Positions 6,636 through 15,717 of a DNA stretch of 54,526 nt are shown here, one piece after another. Below the pieces are notes generated by a model. The model was not told where the DNA came from and did no database searches. It saw nothing but the letters and a program-made list of their open reading frames with translations. The stretch's first letter is position 1. Each line of letters begins with the position of its first letter. Position numbers and translations under genes: made by a program. Source of the stretch: Fibrobacter succinogenes (GTDB lineage Bacteria > Fibrobacterota > Fibrobacteria > Fibrobacterales > Fibrobacteraceae); assembly GCA_902791475.1 (NCBI GenBank), contig CADAWC010000022.1:1-54526 (forward strand), given 5' to 3'.

Positions 6636-9209
6636 ATGACAATCCTTGAGAAAATCGCACTTGCACTCCCCGCAGTAGAATCCCCCGCCCGTTACATGGG
6701 TGGCGAAGCGAACAGCGTCATCAAAGACCACAGCAAAATGCTTGCACGCATGGCGTTTGTGTTCCCGGACACTTACGAAATTGGCATGAGCAACAACGGG
6801 CTCAGAATTTTGTACCATGTGCTGAACCGCGAACCGGATTTGCTTTGCGAAGTGGCTTTTGCGCCGTGGGACGACATGGCAGCCGAGATGAAGAAGTACG
6901 ATATTCCGCTATATACGCACGCAAGCTATACAGCGGTCAAGGATTACGAAGTCGTGGGGCTTACGCTCCAGACCGAGCTCAACTTTACAAACGTGCCGTA
7001 CGTGCTTGAACTCGCTGGGATTCCGGCATGGCAAAAAGACCGTGCCGAGAGCGACCCGATTGTCGTTTCGGGCGGACCTTCGATGGGCAACCCGGAGCCG
7101 GTCGCGGATTTCTTTGACGCGTTCATGATTGGCGATGGCGAAAAGCTGATTGTCAAATTTGTGCGTTGCGTTGGCGAAGGCCGCAAGGCGGGCCTCAAGC
7201 GCGCCCAGATTTTGGAAAATTTGTCTAAAATTGATGGCGTTTACGTACCGAGCTTGATGAAGGTTGTCAAGAACGAATACGGCGTGATTGTCCCGGCAGA
7301 ACCCGCAAAGGGCTCTTACGAAAAAACGAACGGTGTACGTCGCCAGTTCATCCCGGTTTTGGACCCAAAAGACTACCCCATCAAGAACTTGATTGCAAAC
7401 ATGCAACTTGTTCACAATCGTTTTAGCGTGGAAGTGATGCGTGGTTGTGCGCAGGGTTGCCGTTTCTGCCAGGCGGGTATTTGGTACAGGCCGTGCCGCG
7501 AGCTCAATCCGGACGATGTTCTGGACATTGCAAAGGCAGGCATTCAGGCGACTGGCGAACGCGAACTCGGTCTTTTGTCACTTTCGACCGCTGACTACAA
7601 GCCGGTCGAAGCGCTCACGGATTCCATTATCGATGACCCGTTTTACGATAACGTAGACGTAAGTCTCCCGAGTATCCGCGTCAACAGTTTTGGACAAAGT
7701 CTTGCTGAAAAAGTAGCAGCGCTCAAAGGCGGTCGTAGCGCCACGTTCGCACCGGAAACAGGTTCTGAACGCATCCGCAAGATGATCAACAAGACCATCA
7801 GCGACCAGGACATGTACGACGCCGCCGAACACGCATTCTCCAGCGGATTCAACAAAATCAAGCTTTACACGATGATTGGCTTTCCGACCGAGAACCTGGA
7901 TGACATGCAGGCGTTCTGCGAGCTCATTTTCAATCTCGTGAAAATCGGGCGCAAGTATAACCGCGGCATTCAAATTGCGGTGAGTATCGGCATTCTCATC
8001 CCGAAGTCGTTTACTGGCCTGCAATGGGCTCCGTTTATGGACAAAGAAACAGCACTCGGGCACATCCGCTACGTGCGCGAAAAGTTCTTCAAGCATCCGA
8101 ACGTGAAAATCAACTGGGCGGCCTGGGAAACAAGTTTCTTGGAAGCAGTCTACAGCCGTGGCGACCGCAGCCTCGGTCCAGTCATTTACGCCGCCTACAA
8201 GAAGGGCATCATCTTTGAAAGCGACAGCTACCGTTTTGACTTTAACAAGTGGCTCGAAGTCTGGCAAGAATGCGGCTATGACACAAGCTGGGTCTACCGC
8301 GAACGCGACAAGGACGAAGTCTTCCCGTGGGACTTTATTCACGCAGGCACGACAAAGCAATACTTGCGCCGCGAATGGGAAAAGGCTTTCGATCCAAATT
8401 CCGCACCTGTGCCGAACTGCAAATGGGGCGACTGCCAAGCTTGCGGCATTCCGGGATTCGGCAAAGAAATTGTCCTCGCCGACGATCCTGTGCGCCATAA
8501 GGCGCCGAGCCGTACCCCTGAAGAAATCAAGAAGCTCGTGGCAGAACGCCGTCCGAGCCAGAAGGTGAGCTACAGCTACAAGATTACGTTCAAGAAGTCC
8601 GGCATTAGCCGATTCCTGCCGCACCACAACATGCTCAGTTTCTTCGAACGCACGTTCATTTGCGCAAGCATCCCGATCAAGTTCAGCGAAGGCTTCAGCC
8701 CAAAGCCCCGCATTGTGAACATGGGCGCTCTCCCGCTCGGACTTGAAACTTACTGCGAAGTCATCAGCGTTGATTTATTGCAAAAGCTCGACCTCTCCGC
8801 CGAAGGTAAACCCGCCATTATTGCAAAGCTCAGCGCTCCGTTCCCGCGCGGCATGGAAATCGTGGATATCGAGCCATTAAAGGAAAAGCTCTCGAAGCAT
8901 TTCCCAAAGGCGATGGTCTACCGCCACACGCCCGAAAGCATCCCCGTCGACCTTATGCAAAAGTTCGAGCAAAAGCAATTGCCAATTGTCACGAACCACC
9001 GCGGTCAGCAGATGGACTTGAACGAGCAGATTTTGGGTATTGATATTCAGAACGGCACGATGGTCGTGCGCGTCAAGTGCAACAACCAGGGGACAACCCC
9101 TAGTCCGTTTGTCATTTTTGCAGGGTTGCTTGGCATTGAGATTGACCCGGCCAAGCTCGATGAAGTCTCCCGCCGCTTCCTCGTCGCAAAGATTGCAATC
9201 GAGTGGTAA
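6636..9209 (+). CDS. TIGR03960-type radical SAM protein with fused DUF2344 domain
   Basis: An 857-residue protein. The N-terminal third (to about 230) resembles a B12-binding-like domain (PDTYEIGMSNNG, VSGGPSMGNPEP). The radical SAM core follows, with the iron-sulphur motif RGCAQGCRFCQ giving C271, C275 and C278. A second Cys group (CKWGDCQACG) lies near 585. The last 215 residues (from about 640, YKITFKKSG) match the DUF2344/TIGR03936 domain, which some bacteria encode separately. The reaction is not known; in other bacteria the gene is often near ribosomal or RNase G genes, suggesting RNA modification, but it is not so placed here. Confidence 0.85.
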   Translation: MTILEKIALALPAVESPARYMGGEANSVIKDHSKMLARMAFVFPDTYEIGMSNNGLRILYHVLNREPDLLCEVAFAPWDDMAAEMKKYDIPLYTHASYTAVKDYEVVGLTLQTELNFTNVPYVLELAGIPAWQKDRAESDPIVVSGGPSMGNPEPVADFFDAFMIGDGEKLIVKFVRCVGEGRKAGLKRAQILENLSKIDGVYVPSLMKVVKNEYGVIVPAEPAKGSYEKTNGVRRQFIPVLDPKDYPIKNLIANMQLVHNRFSVEVMRGCAQGCRFCQAGIWYRPCRELNPDDVLDIAKAGIQATGERELGLLSLSTADYKPVEALTDSIIDDPFYDNVDVSLPSIRVNSFGQSLAEKVAALKGGRSATFAPETGSERIRKMINKTISDQDMYDAAEHAFSSGFNKIKLYTMIGFPTENLDDMQAFCELIFNLVKIGRKYNRGIQIAVSIGILIPKSFTGLQWAPFMDKETALGHIRYVREKFFKHPNVKINWAAWETSFLEAVYSRGDRSLGPVIYAAYKKGIIFESDSYRFDFNKWLEVWQECGYDTSWVYRERDKDEVFPWDFIHAGTTKQYLRREWEKAFDPNSAPVPNCKWGDCQACGIPGFGKEIVLADDPVRHKAPSRTPEEIKKLVAERRPSQKVSYSYKITFKKSGISRFLPHHNMLSFFERTFICASIPIKFSEGFSPKPRIVNMGALPLGLETYCEVISVDLLQKLDLSAEGKPAIIAKLSAPFPRGMEIVDIEPLKEKLSKHFPKAMVYRHTPESIPVDLMQKFEQKQLPIVTNHRGQQMDLNEQILGIDIQNGTMVVRVKCNNQGTTPSPFVIFAGLLGIEIDPAKLDEVSRRFLVAKIAIEW

Positions 9210-9216
9210 TCAACAC

Positions 9217-9315
9217 TGTCATTCCCGACGCCTGTCCTCGCTTGGCGGGGATGATCGGGAATCCCCCTCTTGTCTATGAAAAGGAGGTGCCCGCTCGGAG
9301 GCGGGCATGACAAGT
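9217..9315. repeat. GC-rich palindromic intergenic repeats
   Basis: Two adjoining palindromic units with arms such as cattcccg / cgggaat and gtgcccgc / gcgggcatgaca. They fill the gap between two convergent genes and may also act as terminators. Confidence 0.65.
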
Positions 9316-9316
9316 T

Positions 9317-9529
9317 CTATTCCGCCGGGAGAATAATCTCGATGTGACTGGTGCTGACGTTGAGGAAGTGCGTACGGAACAGGTCCTTCTCATTCCTGTC
9401 GCAAACGCGTACCTGCGTCACCGCAATAAAGTCCTTGTTTTCACGGATATAGTCCGTAAGGCGTTCGTCACGCAGCGTGTCGATTTCACCCGTAATGACA
9501 AAATTATCTGTCCACATTTTTACTAGCAT
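9317..9529 (-). CDS. Conserved small protein of unknown function
   Basis: A 70-residue soluble protein. The pattern FVITGEI, RLTDYI, FIAVTQVRV and a final I.I(I)LP suggests a small all-beta domain, possibly related to DUF6812, but I am not certain. The start at 9529 is supported by TATATT ending 6 bases before the ATG on the minus strand, the same spacing as other genes here; a second ATG at 9517 is possible. It is convergent with the radical SAM gene. Confidence 0.65.
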   Translation of the reverse strand: MLVKMWTDNFVITGEIDTLRDERLTDYIRENKDFIAVTQVRVCDRNEKDLFRTHFLNVSTSHIEIILPAE

Positions 9530-9630
9530 ACCACTAATATATAAATGTTAGTCCAAGTAAGAAGATAAAAACCTTATTTTTTCGCCCCTAAAGCCATTTT
9601 AACGTATATTATTCAATAAGATACAACAAT

Positions 9631-9754
9631 GTCATGCCCGATTTATTCGGGCATCTCCCTTTTAAAAGAAAATAGGAGATTCCCACCTTGGTGGCCATGC
9701 GCACTAAGCACTAAAGCGCTAAGTGCTGTCCGCCCGCCTTCGCGGGAATGACAA
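9631..9754. repeat. Palindromic intergenic repeats
   Basis: Contains catgcccg / cgggcat and cccgcc..cgcgggaatgaca arms, plus an internal hairpin cgctaagc-type element (gcactaagcactaaagcgct). No gene is seen in 9530-9792 apart from these repeats and the leader of the LOG-family gene. Confidence 0.6.
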
Positions 9755-9792
9755 GAATGAATCTATTTAAACTTAATTAAGAGGTTCGCATT

Positions 9793-10635
9793 ATGGCACC
9801 GAAAAAAGTACGCACGATTCCAGGGCAGATGGCATACCACAACGCCGAATTTATGGAAAGCGATGCCGCACGCCCCATTCGATTCCTTTCTGAATTTTTC
9901 CAGCCTGCACAAGTTTTTGCACAAGAAGACATCAAGAATTCTATCGTATTCTTTGGTTCGGCCCGCACACTCCCGCCCGACGAAATCAAGAAACGCCGCA
10001 AGGGTTGCAAAGACAAGAAGGAACTTGCCCGCCTAGACCGTTTGTCCAAGGTTGCCGATTCTTACAATGCGGCCCGTGAACTCGCTGCCAAGCTCGGCAA
10101 GTGGATTAACAAGCGCCACCACGGCTACGCCATCATGACGGGCGGTGGTCCAGGCATTATGGAAGCGGGTAACCGCGGGGCATCCGACGTGGGTACGCCT
10201 TCTATCGGCTTAAACATCAAGTTGCCTTTCGAACAACATTGCAATCCGTACATCGATGACGAACTGAACCTGCAGTTCCGCTATTTCTTTATTCGTAAGT
10301 ACTGGTTTTTGCGCATGGCTCGTGCACTCGTGATTTTCCCTGGCGGATTCGGTACGCTCGACGAAGCCTTCGAAATGCTCACGCTTATCCAGACCGATAA
10401 GTACGCCCAGCAGATGCCGGTCGTGATTTTTGATTCGAACTTCTGGAAGAAGGCTCTGAACTGGGAATTTTTCGCCGAAACGGGCATGATCAATCCCGAA
10501 GACCTCAAGCTCTTCAAGTTCTGCGACACCGTCGATGAGGCTTACGACTTCATCACGTCCAAGCTCGAAGAACAAAGCGAAGAAAAGGTCACGTTCGCGC
10601 GCTCCCACGCCGAAGACGAAGAAAAGAAGAAGTAA
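9793..10635 (+). CDS. LOG-family nucleotide-binding protein
   Basis: A 280-residue Rossmann-type protein of the LOG (lysine decarboxylase-like) family. GGGPGIMEA begins at residue 117 and PGGFGTLDEAFE at 183, the two signature motifs that bind the nucleotide phosphate. Characterised members hydrolyse nucleoside 5'-monophosphates such as AMP or cytokinin nucleotides. An extra 80 residues precede the core, and the C-terminus is a charged tail (EDEEKKK). An AGAGG lies upstream of the ATG. The next gene is separated by repeats, so it is probably transcribed alone. Confidence 0.8.
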   Translation: MAPKKVRTIPGQMAYHNAEFMESDAARPIRFLSEFFQPAQVFAQEDIKNSIVFFGSARTLPPDEIKKRRKGCKDKKELARLDRLSKVADSYNAARELAAKLGKWINKRHHGYAIMTGGGPGIMEAGNRGASDVGTPSIGLNIKLPFEQHCNPYIDDELNLQFRYFFIRKYWFLRMARALVIFPGGFGTLDEAFEMLTLIQTDKYAQQMPVVIFDSNFWKKALNWEFFAETGMINPEDLKLFKFCDTVDEAYDFITSKLEEQSEEKVTFARSHAEDEEKKK

Positions 10636-10649
10636 AGAACAAGACTTAA

Positions 10650-10677
10650 CTGGATCCTTCACTTCGTTCAGGATGAC
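10650..10677. repeat. Dispersed 28-bp repeat, copy 2
   Basis: ctggatccttcacttcgttc followed by aggatgac; compare 4099-4126 and 45316-45343. Confidence 0.7.
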
Positions 10678-10687
10678 GATACAATAA

Positions 10688-10790
10688 TGTCATGCCCGCC
10701 GGAGCCTGTGCTGAGCGCAGTCGAAGTAAGCGGGCATCTTTTTTGTCGCCCCTGTCACCCCGGCCTCCGTGCCGGGGTCACTTTTTTTCT
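10688..10790. repeat. Nested palindromic repeats
   Basis: An outer catgcccg / cgggcat pair encloses an inner gagcctgtgctgagcgcag element. A second palindrome (accccggc / gccggggt) follows, ending in a T run that may act as a terminator. Confidence 0.6.
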
Positions 10791-10801
10791 AATTTTTTTT
10801 C

Positions 10802-11908
10802 ATGTTCTGGAACAATTTGGCAGAAATGATGGACAGGGTTGCGCGCAATCTGGCGCTCCGTCCGAACTACACCATGGAAGAATACCAGCGGTGGTTCGAC
10901 CACAATCCTGACTTTAAGCACAACGGCAATGCAGAACGCATCGAGCTTATCGAGCCGCTTTCGCTCGTAGGCACAAACCAGCTATACCGCGCAAAGCTCT
11001 GGATTGAGCATCCACGCGACGAAAAGCACTACGACGAAAAAGAAATCGTCGTGAAGATATGCAAGTACTGGGCACCCCCAGGCAAGAACCGCCTGCACCG
11101 TTTGAACATGCTCCTGAGCGCATTCCAAGACGAAATCCGCATCAACAACCTCGTCCGTGCCACAAACATCGAAGGCGTGGTGCAGTCTTTTGGCGGAGGC
11201 ATCGCTGGCCGCCACCCCTACCTCAAGCTAGAGTTTATCAAGGGTTGCTCGCTCGATAGAATCATCAAGCCCAAGCTCACTGACGAAGAACTTTTGCAGC
11301 GCGTGGCACAAATAGCCTACCTTGCAAACACTATCAGCCAGCTCCATTACTACCAAATTGTGCATAAGGACATCAAGCCCAAGAACTTGCTCCTTTGCCA
11401 GAATCCGGCGCACAAGAACAACCATAAGATTTTGATTTGCGACTTTGGTTACGCCCAAGCCAAGATGCGCGAATCCGTTACCGAAGGCGGCGGAGTCTTT
11501 TCGCCTAGCTACAGCGCACCGGAACTCGCCCAGTCTAGCGAAAACATCACATACGCCGTGGACTACTTTAGTTTCGGTGCCGTGATGCACGAATACCTGA
11601 CCGGCGTAAAGCTCTACCCCAAGGCGAAGGAAATCTACACCGAAGAGGGTCGCCTGATTACCAAGCGTTACATGGAATACATCGAGAACGGCCGAGAAAA
11701 CGTGTTTAACGACGACCGGTTCCCGGAAATTCACGAATGGATTGACGCCCTCACCACATTCGATGTGAACGAGCGCATGAAAAAGAGCCCAAACCTGTTC
11801 GCTCTCGCCCACAAGCTCCGCGAAGAGGTCAACGCCCAGGGATTCCGGGACGTAAATACCGATTTTCTGTGGAACCAGCTGAACGAGTACAGCAAACGCA
11901 CGTTCTAG
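10802..11908 (+). CDS. Ser/Thr protein kinase-like protein
   Basis: A 368-residue cytoplasmic protein with a eukaryote-type kinase fold. K85 in VVKICK is the likely ATP-binding Lys. H188-K-D190 with N195 (HKDIKPKNLLL) forms the catalytic loop, D214-F-G the metal-binding motif, and SPSYSAPE the activation-loop end. The catalytic Arg of HRD is replaced by Lys, so activation-loop control may differ. The N-lobe glycine loop is hard to see. There is no membrane segment or sensor domain. The start is the first ATG, with a TAATTT box 6 bases upstream; a Met pair eight codons on is possible. The following membrane protein may be functionally linked. Confidence 0.8.
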   Translation: MFWNNLAEMMDRVARNLALRPNYTMEEYQRWFDHNPDFKHNGNAERIELIEPLSLVGTNQLYRAKLWIEHPRDEKHYDEKEIVVKICKYWAPPGKNRLHRLNMLLSAFQDEIRINNLVRATNIEGVVQSFGGGIAGRHPYLKLEFIKGCSLDRIIKPKLTDEELLQRVAQIAYLANTISQLHYYQIVHKDIKPKNLLLCQNPAHKNNHKILICDFGYAQAKMRESVTEGGGVFSPSYSAPELAQSSENITYAVDYFSFGAVMHEYLTGVKLYPKAKEIYTEEGRLITKRYMEYIENGRENVFNDDRFPEIHEWIDALTTFDVNERMKKSPNLFALAHKLREEVNAQGFRDVNTDFLWNQLNEYSKRTF

Positions 11909-11979
11909 AACGCTTTTAGCCTACATTTCGCCCCCTAGCCCAATTACACTTCACTAATGATTTGTTTATATTCATTAGT

Positions 11980-13464
11980 ATGAAGAAAATATTGAGTATC
12001 CTCCTAAAACCGTTCCGGTTTTTCAAATTCCATCATTACGTGACGCTTTTAGCGATCGCTGTCCTCGGGGTTTTCAACTTCCAGACGACCCTAAACCCGA
12101 CAATCCAACAAATACGCCAAGAAAAGGATATTCACGAATCCTTTGACAAATGGTGGGAAGAGGAGCGTGCTCAAGAATTTAAGAATGTGGGTCTCACGCC
12201 AAATGACACCATCAAGATGCAAGAGTTCGAGCTCTACAAGGAACGTTACCAAGTCGAGCACCCAACGCCGATTATCGAGGAGCGCATTGAGCAAATAAAA
12301 GTGGAATTCCTTGAATGGTGGGAAAATCAGGGGGGCAAAGAGCAATATGCCGCGGAGCACGGCAGCTACCCTACAGACAAACAATACGAGGCGGAGCTCA
12401 AGAAACGGATTTATAATTACACGGACAAATTCATCCGTTACCGTTGGGCATACCAGCCTAGCCGTGGCAATTCCGAAAGTTTTCTCACTTGCAGTTTGCT
12501 AGTACCAAGCATCTGGTCGTATATTTTCTTCGCCGTATTTTTCATGTTCGCACTTATGCAACTCGAAAAGCGCTGGCATGCGTTCTTCGTTTATGTTTAT
12601 GCGATGGTAATCGCTATTATTAGCGGTTTCTTTGTGGATTTGCTAGTAGACACATCGTTCTTTGGGCAATTCGCAACGCAGCGTTACATGGGCGTAAGTC
12701 TGATGCTTTGCTTTTTGCTTGGTGCAAATGTATTCGACAAGGAGAAAGACGCCATTCCGTCTTACGTCAGCAAGATTTCGCAATTAGCCCTCGCCGGGAG
12801 CATGGCTATTGACTGGTTCTTGAATCCGGGGATTTTCAACGCGGTTGCCGTGGAATCGCCGCTCTTCTTTGCTTTGGGCGGACTTGCAGGTTACGCTATG
12901 CCACACCGTGCCGACGGAGGCGCCAAGCAGGTCGTTACCGAACAAAAGAACGAAGAAACAGTCACACCTGGCGAACACACTCGCAAGATGATTGAAAACG
13001 GACTGCAGGCGGCAAGCAATGGTGAAACGGAAAATGCGGCTCGCTTACTGCAATACGGGCTGACGGCGCTACTGCAAGAAGAACCGGTCAAGTTTATGGA
13101 AGTCAAGGACGCCGTAAACAAGATTGCCATGAGCTATGCTGAAATTCCGAGCACGCAATGGATTGAGTGGGGAGCCACCGCCAAGCAGAAGAAAATCCCA
13201 GAGGCCGCAATTACGTTGCTCGAGAAGGGGCTTGCAAAAGAAACGGATGCAGTCATTATCCGCCGTGCGCACTTTGACATTGGCGAGCTCCGCATCCAGA
13301 CAAAATCTGATGTGAACGCCGCCATGGAGCATCTGAGCAAAGTCATCAAAGAAAACGACAGCGACACACTTGCCGAGCAAGCCAAAAAGCTCATGGAAAC
13401 CGGCAAGGACATCCTAGTGCAGATGGCTTACGCCGCTCCAAAACAGTTTAAAGTCTCGAATTAA
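11980..13464 (+). CDS. Polytopic membrane protein with C-terminal helical repeats
   Basis: A protein of about 494 residues. One membrane helix near 18-34 is followed by a charged periplasmic or cytoplasmic helical region to about 160. A group of five or six membrane segments (about 165-300) precedes a soluble region (about 310-494) that looks like tetratricopeptide-type helix pairs. The spacing of the membrane group recalls rhomboid proteases, but the GxSG catalytic motif is not present (YMGVSLML stands near there). It may be an inactive rhomboid-like protein; this is tentative. TATATT ends 8 bases before ATG 11980. Function unknown. Confidence 0.6.
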   Translation: MKKILSILLKPFRFFKFHHYVTLLAIAVLGVFNFQTTLNPTIQQIRQEKDIHESFDKWWEEERAQEFKNVGLTPNDTIKMQEFELYKERYQVEHPTPIIEERIEQIKVEFLEWWENQGGKEQYAAEHGSYPTDKQYEAELKKRIYNYTDKFIRYRWAYQPSRGNSESFLTCSLLVPSIWSYIFFAVFFMFALMQLEKRWHAFFVYVYAMVIAIISGFFVDLLVDTSFFGQFATQRYMGVSLMLCFLLGANVFDKEKDAIPSYVSKISQLALAGSMAIDWFLNPGIFNAVAVESPLFFALGGLAGYAMPHRADGGAKQVVTEQKNEETVTPGEHTRKMIENGLQAASNGETENAARLLQYGLTALLQEEPVKFMEVKDAVNKIAMSYAEIPSTQWIEWGATAKQKKIPEAAITLLEKGLAKETDAVIIRRAHFDIGELRIQTKSDVNAAMEHLSKVIKENDSDTLAEQAKKLMETGKDILVQMAYAAPKQFKVSN

Positions 13465-13471
13465 AAACTAA

Positions 13472-13562
13472 AGGCGATCCCGGCACAAGGCCGGGATGAC
13501 AATGCAAAAAAATGTTTCTGCTATAACGAGATGGCGATGCCGGAACGGAGTCCGGCATGACT
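13472..13562. repeat. Two palindromic repeats between convergent genes
   Basis: gatcccggcacaaggccggg..atgaca and gatgccggaacggagtccgg..catgac. Both follow the GGCGAT-palindrome-ATGAC pattern seen at 17281, 18270 and 32548. Confidence 0.7.
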
Positions 13563-13569
13563 GCATGAA

Positions 13570-15717
13570 TTACTTTACAACAAACTTCTTGGCGGAAAAG
13601 CCTTGAATTTGCACGAGGTAAAGTCCGGCTTTGAGTGTGCTGACGTTGAGCGATTCATTCATGCTCTGAGCGGTCTTTTGCATTTGTACATTGCCTTGCA
13701 CATCAAGAATCTTGATGGACTTGCCCACGACAGAACGCGGCAAACGGAGCGAAAGCGTGTTGTCTACGAGCGACACGCCAAACTTCGCCGTTGCGACAGC
13801 ATTCGGCAATGCAGAACGCGGCTGTTCCACCTTCTTCGAAACTTCATCATAGCGTTCCACAAGCGCCATCAAGTACCATGTGCTATGCGGCAACCACTGT
13901 TCATCCCAGCGCCACACCTGCCAAGATTCCTTCATAGAATCAAAGCCCACGGCAGCAACACCGTCATCAGTCCAAGCAATGCCTGAACCATCCTGATTCT
14001 TGCCGGTAATGCCATTAGCAATACCACCTTCAAGTGTCGCATCATAATCAGACTGACCATCATACTTTTTCGGATTCTTCGTACCCTTGCCGTACATCAT
14101 GCAAGTTGCATACGGGTTCTTGCCTAAAATCCAGTCGAGCTGATCAGTTGCATATTTCTGTACACTATCGGCAACACTTTCGTTCAAAGCGCGAGCCGCA
14201 AACATTGATGCAGCTGCAAGGCTTGCAATGCGGGCATCTTCACCCTGCCACCAGTAATTGCTTTCGTTATCGTGTGGGATAAAGAAGCCATCCTTTACTT
14301 TGTCCTGAGTCTTGTAAGTTTGGCGGGCATAACCGAACGGATTGTCTACCTTATTCGTAACAGAAATTAGCCATTTGGAATGCTTTTCAATGGTCTGGCG
14401 GGCGCCATCCAAGAGCTGATTGTTGCAGCTACACCCCATACAAAGCGGACAAACCCAAACTGGACTTCCGTCAACAACCTCATCAACAGATTCCTCAGTA
14501 GTAGCTTCAATTTCGGCATAGCGGATAAGCGCAATCAGCGGGAGGCCAGCATCACTTGCATGCCAGAACGGACGCGTCTTTGCATCATCACTCCAGAAAT
14601 AGCCGTCTTCACTCAAACGACCTTCAAGATGAATTGCACGTTTGCGAGCATCCTTCAGATACACACTATCTTTTGTAGCTGCATAAAGTTCTGTAGCCGC
14701 CAAAAGCGCAGTGTAATCGTCGATGATGTTTTCCTTGTGGTCATCGCAATAAGTGCAATTGCCACCAATACTCTGCTTTTCGGACAAATGCCTATAAGCC
14801 TTCTCCGCAGCAGCCAAATACTGTTCACTCGTAAAATCACCCTTCAGCTGAAGCCTTGCAGCGCTTGCAAGACCGGCTATTGCCATGCCACCGCCTTCGC
14901 GGAACGCCGTCTGGTAATCAGCACTCTTGATACCATCGGAACCGGAGAACGCGCAAATTTCACGTTTGCCCATGGGACTACCCCAGTTATCGAACACGGT
15001 CATGTAGAAAAAGCCTTCTTCGGCAAGCATGCGCACCAAAAAGTCAGCACCGTAAGCCGCTTCATCAGCCGTTTTCGCCTTTGTCGATGTCGAACCAAGC
15101 AACTTCGGGATGCGTTCCGAAGCAAAAGCAAGCGACCAGACCGTCAAAGGAATCTGCTGCGGGTTCAAATAATTTGCATAAGAAAGATGGCTCAAGTATT
15201 TACTCACGTCGCCACTGGCGTCGTACCAGCCGCCATGAACATCCACCTTTTTGCTGGAATTATAAACACCCATGCTCTTATCCCAGCCTTCAACAGTAGG
15301 GTCATCTGCACGATCATCATAGAAGTAATTGAGCACTGTCGCAAGCGTGTTTGACGCCAAAGCGTTTTCAGCAACGGTAAATTTGCCCGATTTCTGCGGT
15401 TGACCATTTTCAGAAACCTGAAGCGTGTACTTGCCCGCCATAAGGCCCGTCAAATCCGCCACATAAAACTTGCCATTGTTGAGCCAGTTGTCCGGATTCG
15501 TACCCGCCGAAAGCTTACCTGTCTTGACCGCAGTCTCGCCTGACATCACACTAAATTCGGCACCATCAGAAAGATTGTCGCTCTTGACGATCACGGAAAT
15601 CGGCTGACCGACATCATAACCGACCTGGTTGTAGAAAAACTTGGTTTCAGCAGAAGCAACGCCCGCGCTCAAAAGAACCGCGGCAGACAAAATCGGGGAA
15701 AGCTTATATATATGCAT
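13570..15717 (-). CDS. GH9 cellulase with T9SS-type C-terminal tail
   Basis: A 715-residue secreted endoglucanase-type enzyme that cuts beta-1,4-glucan. A signal peptide (1-23, ending ASA) is followed by the immunoglobulin-like CelD_N domain (about 25-115, KFFYNQVGYD), the GH9 catalytic domain (about 125-630) and a tail of about 70 residues (from 645) like T9SS sorting domains (IKILDVQGN ... LKAGLYLVQI ... KFVVK). HGGWYDASGD carries D166 and D170, the nucleophile-side acids, and E606 in WDEQWLPHS is a good candidate proton donor. A Cys-rich stretch near 425-440 (CPLCMGCSC) and another (NCTYCDD) are unusual. TATATT ends 6 bases before the ATG. It probably acts at the cell surface or outside. 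Confidence 0.88.
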   Translation of the reverse strand: MHIYKLSPILSAAVLLSAGVASAETKFFYNQVGYDVGQPISVIVKSDNLSDGAEFSVMSGETAVKTGKLSAGTNPDNWLNNGKFYVADLTGLMAGKYTLQVSENGQPQKSGKFTVAENALASNTLATVLNYFYDDRADDPTVEGWDKSMGVYNSSKKVDVHGGWYDASGDVSKYLSHLSYANYLNPQQIPLTVWSLAFASERIPKLLGSTSTKAKTADEAAYGADFLVRMLAEEGFFYMTVFDNWGSPMGKREICAFSGSDGIKSADYQTAFREGGGMAIAGLASAARLQLKGDFTSEQYLAAAEKAYRHLSEKQSIGGNCTYCDDHKENIIDDYTALLAATELYAATKDSVYLKDARKRAIHLEGRLSEDGYFWSDDAKTRPFWHASDAGLPLIALIRYAEIEATTEESVDEVVDGSPVWVCPLCMGCSCNNQLLDGARQTIEKHSKWLISVTNKVDNPFGYARQTYKTQDKVKDGFFIPHDNESNYWWQGEDARIASLAAASMFAARALNESVADSVQKYATDQLDWILGKNPYATCMMYGKGTKNPKKYDGQSDYDATLEGGIANGITGKNQDGSGIAWTDDGVAAVGFDSMKESWQVWRWDEQWLPHSTWYLMALVERYDEVSKKVEQPRSALPNAVATAKFGVSLVDNTLSLRLPRSVVGKSIKILDVQGNVQMQKTAQSMNESLNVSTLKAGLYLVQIQGFSAKKFVVK

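Noticed and set aside
6570..6818. Longer N-terminus for the second DUF3791-like protein
   Set aside because: It would overlap the start of the divergent radical SAM gene by 180 bases; the promoter at 6576-6604 favours 6569.
7578..8627. Open frame of 349 codons opposite the radical SAM gene
   Set aside because: The plus-strand protein has clear motifs over its full length; the other frame is a codon-bias shadow.
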